64,000 nucleotides of DNA from Paradevosia sp036499825 (GTDB lineage Bacteria > Pseudomonadota > Alphaproteobacteria > Rhizobiales > Devosiaceae). The stretch spans positions 124,001 through 188,000 of the forward strand of contig DASYCZ010000041.1 of assembly GCA_036499825.1 (NCBI GenBank), read 5' to 3'. The notes below the pieces were generated by a model, which saw nothing but the letters and a program-made list of their open reading frames with translations, was not told the DNA's origin and did not search any database. This document shows, piece by piece, positions 35,734-43,719 of the stretch (position 1 is the stretch's first letter; each line of letters opens with the position of its first letter). The translations under genes and the position numbers were made by a program.

Positions 35734-36801
35734 TCAAAGCACCATCTGCTCGTCGGCCTTGGACTTGATAATCACGATCTCGCCGCGGGCCGCCAGGTCC
35801 TTGGCGGTCGAAACCATGCGGCTCTGCGAATCGTCGACGTCCTTGAGGCGGACGGCGCCCATGGCTTCCATGTCGTCGCGCAGCAGCTTGGCCGAACGCT
35901 GCGACATGTTGGCCATGAAGAATTCCCTGACCTCTTCATTGGCGCCCTTGAGGGCGAGGGCCAGATCCTTCTTGTCCATTTTCTGCAGCAGCGTCTGGAT
36001 AGCTGAGTTCTCCAGCCGGCTGAGATCCTCGAAGGTGAACATCAGGGCCTTGATGCGCTCGGCGGCGTCGCGGTCGTTTTCCTCGAGCGAGGTCAGGAAA
36101 CGGGCCTCTGTCTGGCGATCGAAGGAGTTGAAGATTTCCGCCATCTGCTCATGGCTGTCGCGGCGCTTGGAATGGCTGAGCGTCGACATGAATTCGGTGC
36201 GCAGTGTGGTCTCGACCTTTTCGAGAATTTCCTTCTGCACCGGATCGAGGCCGAGCATGCGCTGCACCACATCGATGGCCAGCTCCTCGGGGAGGATGGC
36301 AAGGACCTTGCCGGCATGCTCGGGGTCGATCTTGGAAAGCACCACGGCGATGGTCTGCGGGTATTCGTTCTTGAGGTAGTTGGCGAGAATGTCTTCCTGA
36401 ACGTTGGAGAGCTTTTCCCACATATTGCGGCCGGCCGGCCCGCGGATCTCTTCCATGATGGAATCGACGCGATCCTGCGGCAGGAAAGAGAGCAGCAGCC
36501 GCTCGGTGGTGTCGCTGTTGCCGGCAAGCGCCCCGGAGGAGGAAACGCCGGTGACGAATTCGACCAGCAGTTCATCGAGCATAGCCGGCGTGATCGGCCC
36601 CAGACGCACCATGGCGCGAGACAGGGACTTGATCTCGACCTCATCGAGTTCCTGCCAGATGGGCTTGCCGTAGTCCGGACCCAAAGCGAGCAGAAGCGCG
36701 GCGGCCTTTTCGTCGCCGGTCAGCGTCCGCTGCGCGGCATCCTTGCCGACGACGAGCTGCTTGCCGGCCTGATTGTCTGTTGTCTGGGGAAGAAGTGCCA
36801 C
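35734..36801 (-). CDS. fliG: Flagellar motor switch protein FliG
   Basis: 355 residues. Three domains: N-terminal FliF-binding (LTGDEKAAALLLALGPDYGK), middle (ILANYLKNEYPQTIAVVLSK) and C-terminal torque domain (LSRLENSAIQTLLQKMDKKD, then VREFFMANMSQRSAKLLRDD) with the charged residues that meet MotA. The gene starts five bases after the fliF stop and ends one base before the fliH start, so tight coupling is expected. Confidence 0.96.
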   Translation of the reverse strand: MALLPQTTDNQAGKQLVVGKDAAQRTLTGDEKAAALLLALGPDYGKPIWQELDEVEIKSLSRAMVRLGPITPAMLDELLVEFVTGVSSSGALAGNSDTTERLLLSFLPQDRVDSIMEEIRGPAGRNMWEKLSNVQEDILANYLKNEYPQTIAVVLSKIDPEHAGKVLAILPEELAIDVVQRMLGLDPVQKEILEKVETTLRTEFMSTLSHSKRRDSHEQMAEIFNSFDRQTEARFLTSLEENDRDAAERIKALMFTFEDLSRLENSAIQTLLQKMDKKDLALALKGANEEVREFFMANMSQRSAKLLRDDMEAMGAVRLKDVDDSQSRMVSTAKDLAARGEIVIIKSKADEQMVL

Positions 36802-36806
36802 TTAGA

Positions 36807-38423
36807 TCATGCCGCGTTGGAGAGCCAGTCGCGCACGATGAGCGCGGCCTGCTTGGGGTTTTCGTCGACGAGAGTACCTACGGTCTTCAGTGTTTCGAGC
36901 TGGGCTTCGCCCATGGATTTGGCGTCGTCCATCCAGCCGGGTGGCTTGGCGGGGGAACGCTCGTCCTCCGCGACGATCTCGGCCAGGGGTGCCAGTTCGG
37001 CGCTGGGCGGCAAAGCCAGCACGGTCTTTTCCGGAGACAGCACACGCTTGATCAGCGGGCGCATGATGAACAGGATCAGGGCCAGCGAGATAATCAGCGT
37101 CACCGCCATCTGCGCCCAGTTCATCAGGTCGTCGCGGGTGAAGTCGAAGAGGCCGGGACCATCCGTGCCAGGCTGCGAAGCCTCCGGCCGGTCGGCGAAC
37201 TGCATGTTGACGATCTGGAGCTGGTCGCCGCGAGCCTGGTCATAGCCCATGGCGGACTTCACCAGCGACGTGATCTGGTCGAGGTCGGCCTGCGACCGCG
37301 GCGCGTAGGTAGAGTTGCCGTTGGCATCGGTCGTATAGACGCCATCCACCACCACGGCCACCGACAGGCGCTTGACGCCGCCGGCCTCGCTGACCGCCGT
37401 CTCGGTGGTCTTGGATATTTCGTAGTTGGTGGTTTCCTCGGTATTGGACTGCTGCTCGTTGGTGGCGGTCGACGAACCGGAGTTCGGCGTCGCGCCAGGC
37501 AGTTCATTGGCGACCGTCACGCCCGCATCGGTGCCGCCATTGGTGGAGGTATTGGCGAGGTCACGGGTCTGGGTGGAGCGGACCACCTGCCCGTCGGGGT
37601 CGAAGGTCTCGGAGGTCTTGGTGGAGCGATCGAGGTTCAGCTCGGCGCTCACCTGCACCCGGGCGCGGCCGGCGCCGACCACATTGGCGAGGATGTCCTC
37701 GATGCGTGTCTTGAAGCGACCTTCGAGGTCGAGCTGGCGCTGTGCGGTATCACCAGCGAGGGCCGAACTCGGATCGTCGCCCTGGCCCGAGGCCAAGAGG
37801 CGCCCGGCGTCATCGACGATGGAGACCTTTTCGGGGGTCATGCCTTCGACGGCGGAAGCTACCAGATGCTGGATGGCGCTGATCTCGCCATTGGAGAGCT
37901 CGCCACGGACGCCGAGTACGATGGCGGCGCTCGGGTCGGTCTTTTCGCGCTGGAACAGGGCGCGTTCGGGCAAGACGAGGTGGACGCGGGCGCTCTTGAT
38001 GCGCGCCAGCGAGGAAATGGTACGCGCCAGCTCGCCTTCGAGAGCGCGAACATTGTTGATGTTCTGCACAAAGCTCGTGGCGCCGAGCGTATTCTGCTGG
38101 TCGAAGATCTCGTAACCAACCTGTCCATGGGTGGGCAGGCCGTCACCGGCCAGGGTCATGCGGACCGTGGTGATCTGGTCGCGGGGAATGACGATGGTGT
38201 CGCCGTCGCCCCTCAATTCGAAGGGGATGCCCATCGATTGCAGTTCAGTGGTGACCGCGTTCGAGTCATCGAGCGACAGATCGGTATAGAGGGGAGCCAT
38301 CTGAGGGCTGGAGGCTCGCATCACCAAAAAGGCGAAGAAGCCCAGCATCAAGACCGCGACCACACCCATCGCTGCCACCCGGGCAAGCCCAAGGCGGTTC
38401 AGGAAATCCATTAAGTTATTCAC
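36807..38423 (-). CDS. fliF: Flagellar MS-ring protein FliF
   Basis: 538 residues from the GTG at 38423; an ATG at 38411 would shorten it by four. Two membrane helices (VAAMGVVAVLMLGFFAFLVM near the N-terminus; WAQMAVTLIISLALILFIM near 440) flank a periplasmic part of about 400 residues with ring-building motifs (AMGVTPEK-like TPEKVSIVDDAGRLLASG). The cytoplasmic C-terminus binds FliG. First gene of fliF-fliG-fliH-fliN-flbD-flhA. A CtrA-like box lies 48 bases upstream. Confidence 0.96.
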   Translation of the reverse strand: MNNLMDFLNRLGLARVAAMGVVAVLMLGFFAFLVMRASSPQMAPLYTDLSLDDSNAVTTELQSMGIPFELRGDGDTIVIPRDQITTVRMTLAGDGLPTHGQVGYEIFDQQNTLGATSFVQNINNVRALEGELARTISSLARIKSARVHLVLPERALFQREKTDPSAAIVLGVRGELSNGEISAIQHLVASAVEGMTPEKVSIVDDAGRLLASGQGDDPSSALAGDTAQRQLDLEGRFKTRIEDILANVVGAGRARVQVSAELNLDRSTKTSETFDPDGQVVRSTQTRDLANTSTNGGTDAGVTVANELPGATPNSGSSTATNEQQSNTEETTNYEISKTTETAVSEAGGVKRLSVAVVVDGVYTTDANGNSTYAPRSQADLDQITSLVKSAMGYDQARGDQLQIVNMQFADRPEASQPGTDGPGLFDFTRDDLMNWAQMAVTLIISLALILFIMRPLIKRVLSPEKTVLALPPSAELAPLAEIVAEDERSPAKPPGWMDDAKSMGEAQLETLKTVGTLVDENPKQAALIVRDWLSNAA

Positions 38424-38470
38424 GCCCGAGCCCCAACGGCCACATCAAGTAGGAAAAAATTACCTAGTGA

Positions 38471-38489
38471 ATGGTAAACATTGTCTTAA
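38471..38489 (-). promoter_or_regulatory. CtrA box of the fliF operon
   Basis: On the minus strand TTAAGACAATGTTTACCAT fits TTAA-N7-TTAACCAT with one mismatch and exact spacing. It ends 48 bases upstream of the fliF start, the expected place for a CtrA-activated promoter. Confidence 0.7.
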
Positions 38490-38619
38490 CCGGCTGTTGC
38501 ATAATGCGAATGGGCGGCAAGAACTGCCGGTGCCGTTAAGAAAATCTGAAGGGAATGGGCGTGGATAGGGCTAAAAAGCGGCGAAAATGGCCGAAAATGG
38601 CCGGTTTTGAACAAAATGA

Positions 38620-38647
38620 AACCCGCTCCGAAAACTCGGGGCGGGTT
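38620..38647 (-). terminator. Terminator of sciP
   Basis: AACCCGC (38620-38626) pairs with GCGGGTT (38641-38647), with an inner TCCGA/TCGG pairing. On the minus strand a T-rich tail (TTTCATTTTG) follows. It separates sciP from the fliF promoter. Confidence 0.75.
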
Positions 38648-38676
38648 GCAGGGAGGTTAACGTCGGGGAGGAGCGA

Positions 38677-38955
38677 TTAACCTTCGCGGTAATGCTGAAT
38701 CCAGGTGGTGCGCAAACCGGCAAGCCCATGCTTGTCGATAGCGGCCTGCCAATTCAGGAATTCGTCGACGCTTAGCGTGTAACGCGCGCAAGCTTCTTCA
38801 AGGCTGAGGAGGCCACCGCGTACAGCGGCAACAACTTCAGCTTTGCGACGGATGACCCAGCGCCGAGTATTCTTCGGCGGGAGATCTGCGATCGTGAGCG
38901 GACTTCCGTCCGGACCGATAACGTACTTAACGCGAGGACGCATTTGTACGGTCAT
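38677..38955 (-). CDS. sciP: CtrA inhibitor SciP (DUF1153)
   Basis: 92 residues. The sequence follows SciP of Caulobacter almost residue by residue: RPRVKYVIGPDGSPLTIADL, NTRRWVIRRKAEVVAAVRGG, LLSLEEACARYTLSVDEFL and HGLAGLRTT. SciP is a helix-turn-helix protein that binds CtrA and blocks its activation of genes after DNA replication. It lies directly upstream of the fliF operon, which CtrA should activate. The ATG at 38955 may be replaced by one four codons later. Confidence 0.95.
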   Translation of the reverse strand: MTVQMRPRVKYVIGPDGSPLTIADLPPKNTRRWVIRRKAEVVAAVRGGLLSLEEACARYTLSVDEFLNWQAAIDKHGLAGLRTTWIQHYREG

Positions 38956-39259
38956 TTTACTCTCTACTGAACCTGACCATATGTCCCCTAAACTAGCCTT
39001 ATGGCGCTTAAAATTTGGCTAAGGGGAAACTTACAATAGGTTAAGAACTTGCCGGATGGCCTTAGAGAGATGTTTGGAAACAAACCGAAGGCAGCGAAAC
39101 ACGGATGATTCGGGCCGGAATCGTGCCGATTCGTGGCGGAGACGTGATGGCGCCGCCTCGTCGCCGGGCGTTCGGTTATGCTGAAATCTTCGTAAAGATG
39201 CGGCTACGCCCCGCAGCCGGAGGGGCTGCGAGGGCGAGATAGCGGCGATCATGCGATGG
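38956..39259. promoter_or_regulatory. sciP upstream region with GANTC cluster
   Basis: 304 bases without a gene. Three GANTC sites lie within 26 bases (39107, 39118, 39128). A partial CtrA box (TTAA-CCTATTG-TAAG on the minus strand) lies near 39041. At about 39208-39237 CGCAGCC pairs with GGCTGCG, a hairpin that could end the flgD transcript although no T-run follows. It probably holds the sciP promoter. Confidence 0.5.
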
Positions 39260-39931
39260 TCAGTCGGGAACCTTGACCGAGGTGACGTCTGAAAGCTTGA
39301 TCTGGGTTTCGCCGACGGTGAGCACCGGCTGGTCGCCGGAGAGATCGACCGCGGTGACCTTGCCCACGGTCGAGGTGGAAACGCCCACATCCTTGCCGGC
39401 CAGGTTCTTGCCGTCGATGGTGATCGAATAGGTGCCGTCCGGGCAGGTCTGGCCGTTGGAGCCGATACCGTCCCACACGAATTGGCCGGGGCCTGCGGCC
39501 AGCGAGCCGTTATCGCTGTAGACGACGTTGCCCGAGGAATCCTTGATGCTGATGTTGGCGTCGGAGGCTACGGCCTCGGCGTTGAACTTCCACACGGCCT
39601 GGCCATCGACGAGCTGCGAGCGGACGCCGGCGGCGGTGACTTCCTTGCCGATATAGCTGACCGCGTTGATATTGGCCGAGGTCTGGCTGTTGGTCATCAG
39701 CGCCTGCAGGAAGTCATTGGTCTTGAGCTGCTGCTCGACGCCGCTGAACTGCACCAGCTGCTCGGTGAACTGATTGGTATCGAGCGGATCGAGCGGGTTC
39801 TGGTTCTGGAGCTGCGTGGTCAGGATCGACAGGAAAGTGTCGAAGTTGCCAGCCAGCGTGGTGTTATCCGTGCTGGGCGCGCTGCCCGCTGCACCGGCAC
39901 CGCTATTGTTCGAAACGCCACCAACAGACAT
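39260..39931 (-). CDS. flgD: Flagellar hook assembly protein FlgD
   Basis: 223 residues. The hook-cap scaffold N-terminus is clear: NFDTFLSILTTQLQNQNPLD, then DTNQFTEQLVQFSGVEQQLK. The C-terminal part holds a FlgD Ig-like/Tudor module (GQFVWDGIGSNGQTCPDGTY). FlgD caps the growing hook and leaves when the hook is complete. It lies 12 bases after fliK, so the two form one unit behind the sigma-54 promoter at 41521. Confidence 0.92.
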   Translation of the reverse strand: MSVGGVSNNSGAGAAGSAPSTDNTTLAGNFDTFLSILTTQLQNQNPLDPLDTNQFTEQLVQFSGVEQQLKTNDFLQALMTNSQTSANINAVSYIGKEVTAAGVRSQLVDGQAVWKFNAEAVASDANISIKDSSGNVVYSDNGSLAAGPGQFVWDGIGSNGQTCPDGTYSITIDGKNLAGKDVGVSTSTVGKVTAVDLSGDQPVLTVGETQIKLSDVTSVKVPD

Positions 39932-39943
39932 GGTCTATTGCTC

Positions 39944-41479
39944 CTATACGAAAAGATTGAGAGCGCCCGCCGAAGCGGTGCCGCGATAAAGCGTGGCGGG
40001 CTCGGCATCGATGATGTCGGGTACGCTCGTGGTACGGTCGGCGAACGCCGGGCGTCCGCCGGATTGCTGTTGTTGCTGGCCGCCGGTGGGAGACTGTCCG
40101 TTCTGGCGCAACGAGAATTCGAGGTTGGTCCTGGCGCCTTCGACACCCGCCTGGGCCAGCGCCTTTTGCAGGCTGCTCTGGTCACGTTGCAGCAGATCCA
40201 GCGTTTCGGCTTTCTCCACTGTCATGCGGGCGTTGACGTTGCCGCTCCGGTCGACATCCATATGCACGTCGATGCGGCCCAGCTCTGGCGGATCGAGACG
40301 GATCTGGAACTTGCTCTTGCCGGCCTCGAACTGGTGCGCCATCTCGAAGGCCAGATGGGGCAGGTTGATCGGGCTGGTGTTGGCCTGGTAGGCGGTCTGC
40401 ACGGCGCGCGCCTGCACGCTGGCATCGAGGCGGGGCAAGCCGGGCAGGTTCTGATTCTGCGGATCAGGCAGGCTGTCGGCGACGGAAGGCGCCGGCTCAA
40501 CCTTGGCTTCGGGCTTGGGGTCGGCCTTGACTGCCTCGACCTTGACGTCCTGGCTGTGAGCCGTGTGTTTTTCCGTCTTGGGCTTGTCGTCGGCGGCGGG
40601 TGCCGCTGCCGACGGGGTTTCGGGCTTGGCGTCGGTCTTTACAACCTCAGCGTCCTTGGTTTCGTCCTTGGCGCCGGCGGCCTTGAGGCTGCCATCCGGC
40701 ACCTTGAGGCTCGGCGCGCTGAGGGCGGGCGTGGCGGGAGCTGCGGGCTTGTCCTCGAGCAGGGTGGCGAGCTTCTTGCCGATGGCGTTGTCGGGCTCCT
40801 GCAGGGCAGCGGTGAAGCCGAGCTTGTCGAGGGTCTCGGCGGAGATATCGCCGCTGGCGAGCTTTTGGGCCACGGCTTCGAGTGCGCGGCTGGTGTCGGG
40901 CGCCTTGTCGCCAAGGGTCTTGGCAAGGCCGTCGACCTTGGCGGCGAGAGCCGCGAGCATGGATTTCGGGTCGGTGCCGGTCGGCGTGACGGCTGCTGCC
41001 GTTGCGTCGGCCCCGGGGGCTGTCGGCGTTGCAACCAGGGGGGCGGTCAGATCGACGCCCAACATGCCGGCGAGGGAGGCGACGGCGTCGTTGACCTTCT
41101 GCAGCAGGGACGGATCGATGGCCTGGCCGCTTTGCAGCGCCTTGTTCAGATCCGTGAGGGCATCGACGAGGTCACTAAGAGTGTCCTTGTCGCCTTTCTT
41201 GTCATCTTTTTCCGGATCGAGCTTGCCCAGTGCCTTCTTGAGAAGGTCGACGGTGGTGCCGGTTTGCGGGTTCGAGGCGTTGATGACGGTCGCCAGGGGG
41301 TCCGGGTCCTCGGTTTTGGCGGCATCGGCTTCCGTGCTGGCGGCACTGCCGCCGAGCAGGGCATCCAGGATGGCGGAGAAAATGCCGGCAGGGCTGGTGT
41401 CAGCCTTGTCGGCAGCACCTGCCGCCTTGGGGCTGGCAGCCGCTCCTGGTGTCTGGATAATCGCCAAGTGTGATGACAC
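39944..41479 (-). CDS. fliK: Flagellar hook-length control protein FliK
   Basis: 511 residues. A long low-complexity Ala/Asp/Lys/Pro-rich ruler region (about 1-370) and a folded C-terminus with the Flg_hook motif: FQIRLDPPELGRIDVHMDVD (about 415-435) and the end region with Gln/Gly repeats (GGQQQQQSGG). FliK measures the hook and switches export to filament proteins. N-terminal divergence is normal for the family. First gene of fliK-flgD. Confidence 0.88.
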   Translation of the reverse strand: MSSHLAIIQTPGAAASPKAAGAADKADTSPAGIFSAILDALLGGSAASTEADAAKTEDPDPLATVINASNPQTGTTVDLLKKALGKLDPEKDDKKGDKDTLSDLVDALTDLNKALQSGQAIDPSLLQKVNDAVASLAGMLGVDLTAPLVATPTAPGADATAAAVTPTGTDPKSMLAALAAKVDGLAKTLGDKAPDTSRALEAVAQKLASGDISAETLDKLGFTAALQEPDNAIGKKLATLLEDKPAAPATPALSAPSLKVPDGSLKAAGAKDETKDAEVVKTDAKPETPSAAAPAADDKPKTEKHTAHSQDVKVEAVKADPKPEAKVEPAPSVADSLPDPQNQNLPGLPRLDASVQARAVQTAYQANTSPINLPHLAFEMAHQFEAGKSKFQIRLDPPELGRIDVHMDVDRSGNVNARMTVEKAETLDLLQRDQSSLQKALAQAGVEGARTNLEFSLRQNGQSPTGGQQQQQSGGRPAFADRTTSVPDIIDAEPATLYRGTASAGALNLFV

Positions 41480-41520
41480 GGCCTTGAACCTTCAGAATGA
41501 ACCCAATCCGATGTTCTCTA

Positions 41521-41536
41521 TGCAAGCGCTTTGCCA
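41521..41536 (-). promoter_or_regulatory. Sigma-54 promoter of fliK-flgD
   Basis: On the minus strand TGGCAAAGCGCTTGCA: GG and GC are ten bases apart, the invariant -24/-12 spacing, and both boxes match TGGCA and TTGCA. It lies 42 bases upstream of the fliK start, giving a leader of about 30 bases. FlbD is the likely activator. Confidence 0.75.
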
Positions 41537-41743
41537 ATTTCCCCGGTTTCTATATTATCTTTACAATTCAATAACTTATGTTTCCACTCGGCGCCGGGCC
41601 GTTGGTGGGCAAGACATCGAAATGGCAGAAACGGCTGGCAGGGCGGCAATTTCTGCCGGGTGGCAGAGATTGCGGGCAGGGCGATGGCCGTGATAAAGCG
41701 GCGCCGTCCGCTGGCCCTTGAACCCAACCGGATGAGAGAGATG

Positions 41744-42892
41744 ATGCTGAATTCGCTTGATATCGCCAAGCGGCCCGAAGACACGCGTGTCGTCGTGGCC
41801 ATGTCCGGTGGCGTGGACAGTTCCGTGGTGGCAGGCCTTTTGGCCCGCGAAGGCTATGATGTCGTCGGCGTCACCCTGCAACTTTACGATCATGGCGAGG
41901 CGACGCACCGCAAGGGCGCGTGTTGCGCCGGGCAGGATATCCACGATGCGCGCCGGGTCGCGGCCGCGCTTGGGATTCCCCACTATGTTCTCGACTACGA
42001 GCAGCGCTTCCGCGACGCGGTGATGGAGCCGTTCGCCAATGCCTATCGGCAGGGCGAGACGCCGGTGCCCTGCATCGCCTGCAACCAGAGCGTCAAGTTC
42101 GTCGACCTGATGGCGGTGGCCCAGGATCTTGGCGCCGACGTGCTGGCCACGGGGCACTATGTGCAAAGCGCCCCCGGCGCGGGCAGGCGGCACCTGCTCC
42201 GGCCTGTCGACGGCGATCGTGACCAGACCTATTTTCTGTTTGCCACCACGCAGGAACAGCTCGATTTCCTGCGCTTCCCGCTGGGCGGCATGACCAAGCC
42301 CGAGGTGCGTGAGTTGGCGCGCGAATTCGGCCTGGAGATCGCCGACAAGCACGACAGCCAGGACATCTGCTTCGTGCCGCAGGGCAAATATACCGATGTG
42401 ATCCGCAAGATGTATCCCGAGGCGCTGGCCAAGGGTGAGATCGTGCATCTCGATGGGCGGGTACTCGGTGAGCACGACGGCATCGTCAATTACACCATCG
42501 GCCAGCGCAAGGGGCTGGGTGTGGCGGCGGCGGAGCCGCTCTATGTGGTCAAGCTCGAGCATAAGACCGGCCGGGTGATCGTGGGCCCGCGCGAGGCGTT
42601 GAAGACCCACACCGTGCGGCTGCGGGATGTGAACTGGCTTGGAGCAGAGGCGCTGGCGGAATTCGCCAAGGGTAATGGGGCACCGGTCGAGGTGAAGGTG
42701 CGCTCGACGCGGGCGCCGCAGCAGGGCGTGCTGTTCATGGCGGGCGGCGAGGTCTATGTGACGCTGATCACCGGCGAATACGGCATCTCGCCGGGGCAGG
42801 CCTGTGTGTTCTACGCCGACGACAGCGCCACGACGGAAGTTCTGGGTGGTGGATTTATCGCCGAAGCGGTGCCGGCGGCGCTGGTCGCCTAG
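41744..42892 (+). CDS. mnmA: tRNA-specific 2-thiouridylase MnmA
   Basis: 382 residues from the ATG at 41744 (MLNSLDIAKRPED); GAGAGAG lies just upstream, and in-frame ATGs at 41741 and 41732 are alternatives. It makes 2-thiouridine at the wobble base of Lys, Glu and Gln tRNAs. The PP-loop is VVVAMSGGVDSSVVAG. The catalytic Cys pair is in PCIACNQ and DSQDICF. The C-terminal beta-barrel follows (about 290-382). Its stop codon overlaps the stop of the convergent small gene in the palindrome CTAG. Confidence 0.95.
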   Translation: MLNSLDIAKRPEDTRVVVAMSGGVDSSVVAGLLAREGYDVVGVTLQLYDHGEATHRKGACCAGQDIHDARRVAAALGIPHYVLDYEQRFRDAVMEPFANAYRQGETPVPCIACNQSVKFVDLMAVAQDLGADVLATGHYVQSAPGAGRRHLLRPVDGDRDQTYFLFATTQEQLDFLRFPLGGMTKPEVRELAREFGLEIADKHDSQDICFVPQGKYTDVIRKMYPEALAKGEIVHLDGRVLGEHDGIVNYTIGQRKGLGVAAAEPLYVVKLEHKTGRVIVGPREALKTHTVRLRDVNWLGAEALAEFAKGNGAPVEVKVRSTRAPQQGVLFMAGGEVYVTLITGEYGISPGQACVFYADDSATTEVLGGGFIAEAVPAALVA

Positions 42893-43062
42893 TTCGCCGC
42901 CGGGGCCTGCGTGGTCGGCGGCGAGTCGGGCGGAACAGCGTCACCCTGGTTGATCAGGGTATTGTAAATGGTGGAAATGGCCAGGAACAGCGCCAGGATC
43001 ACCATGACGGCAATGAAGATGCGCTGCCGGGTGAGATTGGGCTGATTGTCGTTCTGAGCCAT
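42889..43062 (-). CDS. Small single-helix membrane protein
   Basis: 57 residues from the ATG at 43062 (MAQNDNQPNLTRQRI). One hydrophobic helix (FIAVMVILALFLAISTIY) with a basic cytoplasmic side and a Pro/Thr/Ala-rich tail. No family recognised. A longer in-frame ORF from 43158 is less likely, because the added residues look non-coding. The gene overlaps mnmA at the stop codons only. Confidence 0.6.
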   Translation of the reverse strand: MAQNDNQPNLTRQRIFIAVMVILALFLAISTIYNTLINQGDAVPPDSPPTTQAPAAN

Positions 43063-43185
43063 TGCGAACCGCCTGATTGGGAAGCACGGTCGTAGTCCCA
43101 AGAAAAAAACTTGGCAAGCGGCCCAAGGATTATTGCCGGGGATGCGTCCTATGAGCACAAATGCCGGCGCAAGCCGAAACAGCGG

Positions 43186-43719
43186 GTGAGCGTGGACGCC
43201 AGGATCGACAGTTCAGAGTTGGTCAAGCGCGCCAGCAATGGCGATGGCGAAGCTTTCGCCGAACTGATCGAGCAGCACTACGACCTCATCTATCGCACCG
43301 CCTATAAATGGTGCGGCAATGGCAGCGATGCCGAAGACATCGCGCAGGATGTCTGTATCAAGCTGGCGTCGGTGCTGAAGAGTTTCGACGGGCGGTCGGC
43401 GTTTTCGAGCTGGCTCTACCGCATCACGCTCAACGCCGTACGCGACCTGCAGCGCAGCCGCACACGGCGCAGCCGGCAGGTCGAGGCACTGGCCCTGGTC
43501 ACCCCGGAGGACAGTGCTCCCGACCAGGAAGATGCGACAGCGGCTGGTGAATTGTGGGCGGCGGTTCGGCGATTGCCCGAACAACAGCGCGACGCGGTCC
43601 TGCTGGTCTATGCCGAGGAAATGAGTCACGCGGCGGCGGGCGAGATCATGGGGTGCAAAGAGGCCACGGTCTCCTGGCACATACACGAAGCGAAAAAGAC
43701 CCTGAGGGGGCTTTTGTGA
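43186..43719 (+). CDS. ECF-type RNA polymerase sigma factor
   Basis: About 177 residues from a GTG at 43186; a GTG at 43192 is also possible, and an ATG at 43111 adds residues that look like non-coding sequence. Region 2: AFAELIEQHYDLIYRTAYKW, DAEDIAQDVCIKLASVLKSF, FSSWLYRITLNAVRD. Region 4: LPEQQRDAVLLVYAEEMSHA, AAGEIMGCKEATVSWHIHEA. Its last codon overlaps the start of the VWA gene (TGATG), so the two are translationally coupled. That gene probably encodes its membrane control partner. Confidence 0.85.
   Translation: MSVDARIDSSELVKRASNGDGEAFAELIEQHYDLIYRTAYKWCGNGSDAEDIAQDVCIKLASVLKSFDGRSAFSSWLYRITLNAVRDLQRSRTRRSRQVEALALVTPEDSAPDQEDATAAGELWAAVRRLPEQQRDAVLLVYAEEMSHAAAGEIMGCKEATVSWHIHEAKKTLRGLL

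Noticed and set aside
38500..38525. Possible sigma-54 site upstream of fliF (CGGCACCGGCAGTTCTTGCC on the minus strand)
   Set aside because: The GG and GC elements are 14 or 8 bases apart, not the required 10; the CtrA box is a better promoter element.
38581..38604. Tandem CGAAAATGGC repeat
   Set aside because: Only two copies of ten bases in the sciP-fliF gap; too short to call a repeat element.
39482..41473. 663-residue plus-strand frame opposite fliK and flgD
   Set aside because: Its glycine-rich content is the reverse complement of the Ala/Asp/Lys-rich FliK ruler; FliK has the conserved C-terminal motif.
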